Shown: in pieces, positions 6,888 through 12,290 of the stretch
Position numbering within the stretch: the first letter of the stretch is position 1
Layout of the letters: every line of letters begins with the position of its first letter
NCBI GenBank assembly: GCA_947461645.1
Contig: CANHMN010000026.1
Location: 1-12,290, forward strand
DNA: 12,290 nt
Direction: 5' to 3'
Origin: Chitinophagaceae bacterium
GTDB taxonomy: Bacteria > Bacteroidota > Bacteroidia > Chitinophagales > Chitinophagaceae
The notes under the pieces: generated by a model
The model's input: the letters and a program-made list of their open reading frames with translations, nothing else
The model's database searches: none
What the model was told of the DNA's origin: nothing
Made by a program: the position numbers and the translations under genes

Positions 6888-7469
6888 TTAATTTTTCACA
6901 AACTTTGAAATCTTTTTGTCGCCAATCCAAACCACTTCATTGGTTTCAATATTGGTCAGTTCAAGATTGATTTGATAAGTTACTGTTTTCTTTCTCTTAA
7001 AAGCATCTACAATCGAATTGATGGAGCCCTGAAGAATGAAATCAGCCCCGTTTTCCAAGCCAAATCTTTTCATGGTGCTTACCGATGAATTGGTTTGCTG
7101 GTCTGCTTTCTCCGCCCTAAGCTCCTCACGCTTTTTACCCCCTTGCACCAAACCTACTTTAGCAGAACTGATGAATGCTCTTTCAAGGTCTTTGATAAAA
7201 GTCTCGGCTTCAATATGCTCATGGCTTTTGTTGGATATCATTCCGCAAATTACCACAGGCTTCTTGCCTTTTGCCTGAACAAAGTTGTTCAACCAGGCAC
7301 TTCCAAGAGATTGCGATATCATTTCTTCAGCCGTTAATCTGCTGTCGGTATTGTTCCACTTTCCGCTGATATCTGGAGTATCTGTTGGATCAATGCGAGT
7401 TACTTTACGCGAACAAGCAGCTAATAAAATTAATGCCGAAAAAAAACAGATTATCCGAATTGATTTCAT
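6888..7469 (-). CDS. lpoB: LpoB-like penicillin-binding-protein activator lipoprotein
   Basis: A 193-residue lipoprotein with a textbook signal: ILLAAC with Cys19 as the lipidated residue, after a hydrophobic stretch (4-18). Then come a short disordered spacer (20-45) and an alpha/beta domain with the LpoB/COG3417 pattern: PVVICGMISNKSHEHI (71-86), FIKDLERAFISSAKV (91-105), REEL, GADFILQGSINSI (141-153), YQINLELTNIETNEVVW (165-181), ending GDKKISKF. In E. coli LpoB is an outer-membrane lipoprotein that reaches through the periplasm to stimulate PBP1b; whether a PBP1b-type partner exists here cannot be seen. The ATG at 7469 is clear. It is the middle gene of the cassette: 99 bp after the small secreted protein and 49 bp before the COG3014 gene. 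The family call rests on motif pattern and neighbours. Confidence 0.75.
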   Translation of the reverse strand: MKSIRIICFFSALILLAACSRKVTRIDPTDTPDISGKWNNTDSRLTAEEMISQSLGSAWLNNFVQAKGKKPVVICGMISNKSHEHIEAETFIKDLERAFISSAKVGLVQGGKKREELRAEKADQQTNSSVSTMKRFGLENGADFILQGSINSIVDAFKRKKTVTYQINLELTNIETNEVVWIGDKKISKFVKN

Positions 7470-7568
7470 GTTGAGTTTTTTTGGTTGTTGATGATGTTGT
7501 CTTTAAAAAGGCTTTATAAATCTGAACAATTAATCTGTTAGAAAAATTAAACCCAATGGTGCAATTAT

Positions 7569-7886
7569 TTACCTGTAGAAGAAAACATTTCTTCTTCTCC
7601 ATCTGTAATAATCAGTAAAGCGATTGCTGTTTACCCTTGCCAAAGTAAGCTTTCTGCGAAAATCCAAACGATCTTGCTTTCTTTGTTGTTTGGCCTCAAA
7701 CCAATCGTAAGCTTTATAGGTGTTTTGTGACGTAGTGCCCATTCCTTCCAAAATTTTCTCCTGGCCTGTTTGGTATTTGGCCATGCTTACCTTGTAATTG
7801 GGATTTTGGTCCGGAGCCAACTGCTCCTGAGCTTGGGAGATAACGCAACTGAAAACGGAAATGGAAAAAAGTAAAATTCTTTTCAT
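7569..7886 (-). CDS. Small secreted protein of unknown function
   Basis: 105 residues with a signal peptide: Lys-Arg, a hydrophobic core (4-16) and a likely signal-peptidase I site after SQA (17-19). Cys14 might be read as a lipobox cysteine, but its context (VFSC) is poor. The mature part has a polar N-terminus, a central motif TYKAYDWFEAK (56-66) and a strongly basic helical tail (QQRKQDRLDFRRK; RWRRR near 95-99). I do not recognise the family. The TYKAYDW core followed by a charged helix looks like a conserved segment rather than a random frame. It is the first gene of the three-gene envelope cassette, behind a good promoter match, so a periplasmic job linked to the LpoB-like protein is a reasonable guess only. 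Confidence 0.6.
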   Translation of the reverse strand: MKRILLFSISVFSCVISQAQEQLAPDQNPNYKVSMAKYQTGQEKILEGMGTTSQNTYKAYDWFEAKQQRKQDRLDFRRKLTLARVNSNRFTDYYRWRRRNVFFYR

Positions 7887-7911
7887 GTTATGGCCTTTTG
7901 ATTAACGAGTC

Positions 7912-7946
7912 CAAATATAACCACACCTTGTTTCCTCGAAAACAAA
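7912..7946 (-). promoter_or_regulatory. Promoter of the LpoB/COG3014 cassette
   Basis: On the minus strand TTTG (7946-7943) is followed after 23 nt by TATATTTG (7919-7912), an exact TAnnTTTG box. The spacing is at the upper end of the Bacteroidota range. The predicted start near 7906 leaves about a 20-nt leader before the ATG at 7886. No comparable box precedes the LpoB-like or COG3014 genes, which suggests one transcript. Confidence 0.5.
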
Positions 7947-7988
7947 AATATGTTAAAAGATTGGATTTTGTTATGGAGTCAGGCCCAA

Positions 7989-9362
7989 TTAGTGTGAATG
8001 ATTGTGTTGCATAGCCACTAATTCCTCAGTCGTAACCGTTTTTTCTTTTTTCTTTACCTGTCCTTCCAGAAAATCAAAAAGTTTTTGGGTCACCAACCTT
8101 CTGTAAGTAGCATCTACCTGCTTTTCATCTTTCATCATTCTGTCGATATAGCTATCAAGCCAGCTCATATCTTCACCCATACCCATCTGTCCGAAATAAC
8201 GCATTACTTCTTCTTTCATATGCGCCTTAAGGTCATCTTCAGATACTTCTAATTTATTGTCGATGATAATTTTGTCGCTGATTAGTGTCCATTTCAATTG
8301 GCTGCTGAAAGTCGGGAATTCTGCTTCGGCTTGTTCGGCTGTTTTAGGTTTATCGCCCCCTGTTTGCAACCAGCGTTTTAAGAAATTTTCAGGGAAAGTA
8401 ATGCTAGTATGATCAAGCAACAAATGATAAAGTTGATCATGCAATTGGTTTTTGCTTTGTGCCGACCAGTATTTTTCAATTTCTTCTTTTAAGGTTGCAC
8501 GAAGTTCTTCTTCGGTTTTGATGCCTTTTCCAGGATAAACTTCATTAAAGAATTCCTCATTCAATTCACGCTTTTCAATCAGACCGAGTTTTACGATATT
8601 CATCGAAAAATATTTGGATGCCGCATCTTTATCGGTTTTATCCAAACCAAGGTCTTGAAGCATCATATCAAGCTTGTCTCCCTCAAAAGTTTTGTTCAGC
8701 TGAAACACCATTGACTCACCGGCTTTCTTGCCCATCAAGGATTTTTGCATTTTGGACGTCATGTATTTCAACAACACAGAATTTTCTTTGGAAATTCCTC
8801 CGTCAACGATGTTGCCATCCTTGTCTGATTCAGAAAACAATACGTTCAAAACGTTTTCTTCATTGTCGATGGTTTCCGGCTCTGTCATTTTACCGCCTTT
8901 GATCTGCATGCGGTTGATTTCTTCGGTAACCATTTCATCTGTTACATTCACTACGTGATGTGTAAGGGTTTCTTTGGCTAGAACAGGCAATTCGAAACCT
9001 GGTTTTAATCCAATTTCAAATCCGAAATCATAATCGGCGGGATTGTTAAGATCAAGATTGTTGATGTCTTGCTCAAGCGGGAGTGGTTGGGCGAAAATAT
9101 CAGGCTTTTCTTCGTTCAAATAGGTGTAAAGCTTACGCTCAACAGCTCTTAATACTTCATCGTTAAATATGGATGGCCCGTACATTTTCTTAATCATTCC
9201 GGCCGGAACCATTCCTTTTCTAAACCCTGGAATATTGGCTGTTTTGCTGTATTCTTTTAGCTTTTTTTCGAAGGAAGGAAAATATTCTTCTTTGCTGACT
9301 TTTACCGTAAGTTTATCGGTAAGGATTCCAATGTTTTCTCTAACCACTGCAGATGTTGACAT
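7989..9362 (-). CDS. tig: Trigger factor, ribosome-associated chaperone
   Basis: Binds the ribosome next to the exit tunnel and shields nascent chains. It has 457 residues against 432 in E. coli. The N-terminal ribosome-binding domain carries the signature PGFRKGMVPAGMI (45-57) with GFRKG at 46-50. A divergent PPIase-like domain occupies about 150-250 (ENVLNVLFSESDKDG; GKKAGESMVFQL); I do not see the usual FKBP active-site aromatic pattern, so isomerase activity is doubtful. The C-terminal helical arms run to about 430, and the protein ends in a histidine-rich HNHSH. The start is ATG at 9362 (MSTSAVVREN). The frame stays open upstream, but only by reading through the tRNA-Leu gene in antisense-free but non-coding context, so the extension is rejected. 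It lies 112 bp downstream of tRNA-Leu with no -7 box between, so it is probably co-transcribed with the tRNA. Confidence 0.95.
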   Translation of the reverse strand: MSTSAVVRENIGILTDKLTVKVSKEEYFPSFEKKLKEYSKTANIPGFRKGMVPAGMIKKMYGPSIFNDEVLRAVERKLYTYLNEEKPDIFAQPLPLEQDINNLDLNNPADYDFGFEIGLKPGFELPVLAKETLTHHVVNVTDEMVTEEINRMQIKGGKMTEPETIDNEENVLNVLFSESDKDGNIVDGGISKENSVLLKYMTSKMQKSLMGKKAGESMVFQLNKTFEGDKLDMMLQDLGLDKTDKDAASKYFSMNIVKLGLIEKRELNEEFFNEVYPGKGIKTEEELRATLKEEIEKYWSAQSKNQLHDQLYHLLLDHTSITFPENFLKRWLQTGGDKPKTAEQAEAEFPTFSSQLKWTLISDKIIIDNKLEVSEDDLKAHMKEEVMRYFGQMGMGEDMSWLDSYIDRMMKDEKQVDATYRRLVTQKLFDFLEGQVKKKEKTVTTEELVAMQHNHSH

Positions 9363-9396
9363 ACTCGAATAGATTGAGGTGTTTATTAAAGAAAGA

Positions 9397-9466
9397 AGTT
9401 GATAAGCTGTGTAGTATCCTGTTTTGCAGAAAGTTGCATTCAGGTAAGCGTCACAACTTATCAACT
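9397..9466 (-). promoter_or_regulatory. 15-bp hairpin between tRNA-Leu and tig
   Basis: In the minus-strand transcript AGTTGATAAGTTGTG (9466-9452) pairs over its full length with CACAGCTTATCAACT (9411-9397), with one U-G wobble, around a 40-nt loop. Read from the plus strand the same position is a C-A mismatch, so the structure favours the tRNA-tig transcript. It begins 8 nt after the tRNA 3' end and is followed by the pyrimidine run TCTTTCTTT. Likely an RNA processing site, partial terminator or tig leader structure. Confidence 0.6.
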
Positions 9467-9474
9467 CTGAACAG

Positions 9475-9556
9475 TGCGGATGATAGGGGTCGAACCTACA
9501 TGCCTCGCGGCGCCAGATCCTAAGTCTGGTGCGTCTGCCAATTTCGCCACATCCGC
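9475..9556 (-). tRNA. tRNA-Leu, anticodon UAG
   Basis: A complete 82-nt class II cloverleaf on the minus strand. The acceptor stem is GCGGATG/CATCCGC with discriminator A at 9475. The D arm is GCG...CGC with a TTGG loop. The anticodon stem CCAGA/TCTGG encloses loop CTTAGGA with anticodon TAG at 9522-9520, reading CUA and probably other CUN leucine codons. A short extra arm is followed by a T arm with TTCGACC loop and GTAGG/CCTAT stem. CCA is not encoded and must be added after transcription. It lies directly upstream of trigger factor in the same direction. Confidence 0.97.
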
Positions 9557-9595
9557 ATTCGTTAGGCAATAAAACAATATCACCTTAACGGGGCG

Positions 9596-9603
9596 CAAAA
9601 ATA
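9596..9603 (-). promoter_or_regulatory. -7 box of tRNA-Leu with GC-rich discriminator
   Basis: TATTTTTG on the minus strand matches TAnnTTTG and is followed at once by GCGCCCC in an otherwise AT-rich stretch. A start near 9588 gives a 5' leader of about 30 nt before the tRNA. No clear -33 TTG is seen at 17-23 nt. A GC-rich discriminator is typical of growth-rate-controlled stable RNA promoters in other bacteria. Confidence 0.45.
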
Positions 9604-9745
9604 GTACATTTAATTTGAAAACAGCACGAAAAAACAACAGTTATTTCTAAAAATAAGGCCACGTCGCCCAAACAGCATCTGGTGTTTTTTATCATGCGAC
9701 CAAGGGTTCTGTATTCTATTTCAGCCAACAACAATAACCTTCCAC

Positions 9746-9753
9746 TACATTTG
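9746..9753 (+). promoter_or_regulatory. Candidate -7 box of the RelA/SpoT gene
   Basis: TACATTTG is an exact TAnnTTTG match. A TTTC at 9719-9722 sits 23 nt upstream as a poor -33 element. The start would be near 9759, leaving a leader of roughly 150 nt before the ATG at 9908, long compared with the other genes here. Confidence 0.35.
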
Positions 9754-9907
9754 CCAATTCATATGCTATTGATTTTTACGCTTTTAGATACTTTTTAGCC
9801 GTTTTTTGCGTTTAACAATTCTCATTCGACATTATGAAAAACCAGTTCATGATACGAATGACAATAACATCAGACATAAAAAATTTGAAGTAAATTCGTT
9901 GCTGATC

Positions 9908-12136
9908 ATGCAAACCAAAGAAACCACCACCTACCAACTATCTGACGAAGAAGAAAAAAAGGAAATCCTCAGAAATTACAGAGGATTGCTCAGGGCTTTG
10001 AAACAAAAAATGAAGCCGGGCGACAAAGAACTGATGCGTTCAGCATTTGAAATGGCAGTGGAAGCACACAAAACCATGCGCCGCAAAAGTGGGGAGCCCT
10101 ATATATTGCACCCATTGGCTGTTGCAAAAATCTGTGCCGAAGAAATTGGGTTGGGCATAAGAAGCTGTATTTGTGCCTTGTTGCACGATACCGTTGAAGA
10201 TACAGATATAACATTGGAAGACGTTCAGAGTGAGTTTGGAAGTGAAATTTCTAAAATCGTAGATGGTTTAACGAAGATTGCATCTGTTATGGACTCCAAC
10301 TCGAGTCAACAGGCGGAAAATTTCAAAAAAATTCTTCTCACCCTTACCGATGACCCCAGGGTAATCCTAATCAAACTTGCAGACAGGTTGCACAACATGC
10401 GTACACTTGACAGTGTAAAAAGAGAGAAGCAACTTAAGATTTCTTCTGAAACCGTTTATGTTTATGCTCCCCTTGCACACAGAATGGGGCTTTACAACAT
10501 CAAAACAGAAATGGAAGACCTTGCCATGAAATACATGGAGTCTGAAACCTACAAATCAATCGCGAAAAAATTACAGGAAACCAAAAGAGACAGAACCAGG
10601 TATATTAATGATTTCATCAGACCATTAAAGGAAAAATTGCAACAAACCGGACTGAAATTTGAAATTTACGGTCGACCAAAAAGCATTCATTCCATCTCCA
10701 ACAAAATCAAAAAAAAGGGCGTAGCTTTTGAAGAGGTGTATGACCTGTTTGCCATTCGAATCATTGTTGATGCAGTGCCGGAAAAAGAAAAAGAAGAATG
10801 CTGGAAAATTTACAGCATCATCACTGATGAATACAACCCTTCACCCGAACGCTTGCGCGACTGGCTAAGCAACCCCAAAAGCAACGGATATGAAGCGCTT
10901 CACACCACTGTAATGGGGCCCCAGGGGAAATGGGTTGAAGTGCAGATCAGAACAAAACGAATGAACGAAATAGCTGAAAAAGGACTTGCGGCTCACTGGA
11001 AATACAAGGAAGGGAAAGACGACGAAAGCAGGTTCGACAAATGGTTCAATCAAATTAGAGAAGCGCTTGGCAACCAGGAATCCAACTCACTTGATTTTTT
11101 ACAGGATTTCAAAACCTCTTTTCTTGCTGAAGAAATTTATGTTTATACGCCTAAAGGCGATATCAAAATGCTGCCAGTTGGGGCAACTGCACTTGATTTT
11201 GCCTTTCATGTACACACAGCCGTTGGTATTAAGTGCATAGGAGCAAAAGTGAATCATAAGCTTGTTCCTATAAGCTACAAATTAAGAAGCGGAGACCAGA
11301 TTGAAATCATCACGAGTGCCAAACAAAAGCCCAATGCCGAATGGCTGAACCATGTGGTAACAAGCAAGGCGCGCGCAAAAATCAAAGATTCACTAAGAGA
11401 GGAAAAAAGACAAATTGCAGATTTTGGCAGAGGAATTCTGGAACGAAAACTGAACAGCCTCAATGCCGTAATGAACAATACCAACCTCGAGGAAATTGCC
11501 AACTTTTACAAATGCAATAGCATCCTTGATTTGCTTTATGATGTTGCTATCAAAAAAAATGACCTGAAAGAACTTAAGTCTTTCACCATCCATGGCGACA
11601 AGCTTTCTGCACCAAGGTTGGTAAAAAATACAGAAGAAAAACAAGAATTCCTCGACATCAAACCGCTCACCAAAAAAGACCACGAATTGGTTATTTTCGG
11701 GGAGAGCAGCGATAAAATAAAATATACCCTTGCCAATTGTTGCAAACCCATTCCAGGTGATGATGTGTTTGGTTTTATTACCACAGGTGAAGGCCTCAAG
11801 ATCCACCGCATAAGCTGCCCAAATGCTACACGATTGCTTGCCAATCATGCTCATCGGGTAGTTAAAACCAAATGGGCTAAAAACAAGGAGATTTCTTTTC
11901 TTACGGGTTTGCGTATCATTGGACTTGACGATGTGGGCGTCATTCACAAAATCACCAACCTCATCAGTGGCGAGTTGAAAGTAAACATATCAGCCATGAC
12001 AATCGAAGCAAATGAGGGTATTTTTGAAGGAAATGTTCGTGTGTTCGTTCACGATAAAGAACAGCTTGATCACCTGGTAAAATGTTTATATAGTTTACCC
12101 GGCATTGAAAGAGTAGAAAGGTACGATACAGAATAA
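9908..12136 (+). CDS. rsh (relA/spoT): Bifunctional (p)ppGpp synthetase/hydrolase (RelA/SpoT family)
   Basis: Makes and degrades the stringent-response alarmone (p)ppGpp. From the ATG at 9908 it has 742 residues, the usual long-RSH length. Domains in order: HD hydrolase (about 45-195) with His68, HDTVED (93-98) and ADRLHN (Asp159, Asn163) all intact, so hydrolysis is expected; synthetase (about 235-350) with YGRPKSIHSI (254-263), YDLFAIR (278-284), NGYEALHTT (326-334) and catalytic Glu344 in VEVQIRT; TGS (about 408-469, YVYTPKGDIKMLPVGATALD); helical domain; zinc-finger/conserved-cysteine region with Cys611, Cys612, His633 and Cys637; and C-terminal ACT (about 667-742). The synthetase lid has basic KKKG (268-271) rather than the acidic ExDD of synthesis-only RelA, which also points to a bifunctional enzyme. 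It is divergent from tRNA-Leu/tig and converges on the acyl-CoA dehydrogenase gene. Confidence 0.97.
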   Translation: MQTKETTTYQLSDEEEKKEILRNYRGLLRALKQKMKPGDKELMRSAFEMAVEAHKTMRRKSGEPYILHPLAVAKICAEEIGLGIRSCICALLHDTVEDTDITLEDVQSEFGSEISKIVDGLTKIASVMDSNSSQQAENFKKILLTLTDDPRVILIKLADRLHNMRTLDSVKREKQLKISSETVYVYAPLAHRMGLYNIKTEMEDLAMKYMESETYKSIAKKLQETKRDRTRYINDFIRPLKEKLQQTGLKFEIYGRPKSIHSISNKIKKKGVAFEEVYDLFAIRIIVDAVPEKEKEECWKIYSIITDEYNPSPERLRDWLSNPKSNGYEALHTTVMGPQGKWVEVQIRTKRMNEIAEKGLAAHWKYKEGKDDESRFDKWFNQIREALGNQESNSLDFLQDFKTSFLAEEIYVYTPKGDIKMLPVGATALDFAFHVHTAVGIKCIGAKVNHKLVPISYKLRSGDQIEIITSAKQKPNAEWLNHVVTSKARAKIKDSLREEKRQIADFGRGILERKLNSLNAVMNNTNLEEIANFYKCNSILDLLYDVAIKKNDLKELKSFTIHGDKLSAPRLVKNTEEKQEFLDIKPLTKKDHELVIFGESSDKIKYTLANCCKPIPGDDVFGFITTGEGLKIHRISCPNATRLLANHAHRVVKTKWAKNKEISFLTGLRIIGLDDVGVIHKITNLISGELKVNISAMTIEANEGIFEGNVRVFVHDKEQLDHLVKCLYSLPGIERVERYDTE

Positions 12137-12162
12137 CATGGAAGAAGGCGTTTAAATCCTTA

Positions 12163-12290
12163 CTATTTAAGTATTTCGCGACTAATTACCAGTTTCTGTA
12201 TTTCGCTTGTCCCTTCACCGATGGTGCAAAGCTTACTGTCTCTGTAATATTTTTCTACAGGAAAATCTTTCGTGTAACCGTAACCGCCAA
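12163..12290 (-). CDS. Acyl-CoA dehydrogenase, C-terminal 41 residues (5' end off window)
   Basis: Flavin enzyme that oxidises acyl-CoA to enoyl-CoA in fatty-acid or branched-chain amino-acid breakdown. Only the last 41 residues are inside the window. They contain the family signature [17 protein letters not shown] followed by IGEGTSEIQ. The Glu of GEGTSE is at the position of the catalytic base in short- and medium-chain acyl-CoA dehydrogenases, unlike isovaleryl-CoA dehydrogenase, which has Ala there. The chain length preference cannot be told from this fragment. It ends ISREILK then TAG at 12163. The stop is 26 bp from the converging RelA/SpoT stop, and no hairpin terminator is visible between them. 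Confidence 0.9.
   Translation of the reverse strand, partial: GGYGYTKDFPVEKYYRDSKLCTIGEGTSEIQKLVISREILK

Larger units (their letters stand above)
9557..9907. other. Divergent regulatory region between tRNA-Leu and the RelA/SpoT gene
   Basis: 351 bp without a gene. It holds the tRNA-Leu -7 box near its left end and a candidate RelA/SpoT promoter in the middle. The pair GTCGC (9663-9667) and GCGAC (9696-9700) could close a weak long-loop hairpin. No small ORF with a convincing protein and no strong repeat is visible. The TTG at 9806 opens an in-frame extension of the RelA/SpoT gene of 34 codons with no family resemblance, treated as leader. Confidence 0.6.

Noticed and set aside
9363..9569. 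69-residue N-terminal extension of trigger factor
   Set aside because: It runs through the complete tRNA-Leu gene and its spacer; the conserved trigger-factor N-terminus begins at the ATG at 9362.
9670..9692. Terminator-like AAACA...TGTTTTTT
   Set aside because: Only five AT-rich pairs around an 8-nt loop, and no gene ends there on the plus strand.
9806..9907. 34-residue N-terminal extension of the RelA/SpoT protein from a TTG
   Set aside because: No resemblance to the family; the ATG at 9908 gives the normal length and start.
11393..11947. 184-residue open frame on the minus strand
   Set aside because: It lies antisense to the conserved C-terminal domains of the RelA/SpoT gene and shows no protein-like motif.
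12137..12162. Terminator between the RelA/SpoT and acyl-CoA dehydrogenase genes
   Set aside because: The 26-bp gap has no inverted repeat followed by a T run.
1..12290. Mobile element, CRISPR array or defence island
   Set aside because: No transposase, integrase, phage gene, terminal repeats or regularly spaced repeats are visible; every long gene is a housekeeping or envelope gene.

Overview
The window is a stretch of core chromosome from a member of the Bacteroidota, AT-rich (about 40 % GC by eye) and densely coding. The signs are: gldE and mutY side by side; an HU protein, a TPR protein, a tiny AURKAIP1/COX24-type basic protein and an RNase E/G in a row; almost no Shine-Dalgarno sequences; and several matches to the Bacteroidota -7 promoter box TAnnTTTG. 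A Chitinophagales/Sphingobacteriales-like lineage would fit, but I cannot name a genus. I see no insertion sequence, phage, CRISPR array or toxin-antitoxin pair.

Layout. (1) 1-2236, minus strand: the N-terminal 354 residues of GldE (gliding/T9SS-linked CNNM-CBS membrane protein, 3' end off the window) behind the adenine DNA glycosylase mutY. (2) 2334-5403, plus strand, divergent from mutY: HU-family protein, membrane-anchored TPR protein, 29-residue AURKAIP1/COX24-domain protein and ribonuclease E/G. The RNase start lies in a hairpin and is preceded by two overlapping micro-ORFs. (3) 5432-7886, minus strand: a three-gene envelope cassette read as a small secreted protein of unknown function, an LpoB-like lipoprotein and a COG3014-type TPR lipoprotein. 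(4) 7989-9556, minus strand: tRNA-Leu(UAG) followed by trigger factor, with a strong 15-bp hairpin between them. (5) 9557-9907: a 351-bp divergent regulatory region. (6) 9908-12136, plus strand: a full-length RelA/SpoT-family (p)ppGpp synthetase/hydrolase. (7) 12163 to the right edge, minus strand: the last 41 residues of an acyl-CoA dehydrogenase, convergent with the RelA/SpoT gene.

Working together. Most genes are housekeeping: oxidative DNA repair (MutY), nucleoid structure (HU), RNA processing (RNase E/G), translation and nascent-chain folding (tRNA-Leu, trigger factor, AURKAIP1/COX24-type protein) and stringent response (RelA/SpoT). GldE and the lipoprotein cassette belong to the cell envelope. 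Nothing here is a clear new defence or mobile system. The points that merit a second look are regulatory: the micro-ORF chain and hairpin at the RNase start, the tRNA-Leu/trigger-factor hairpin, a terminator-like hairpin inside the COG3014 signal-peptide codons, and the little-studied lipoprotein cassette itself.
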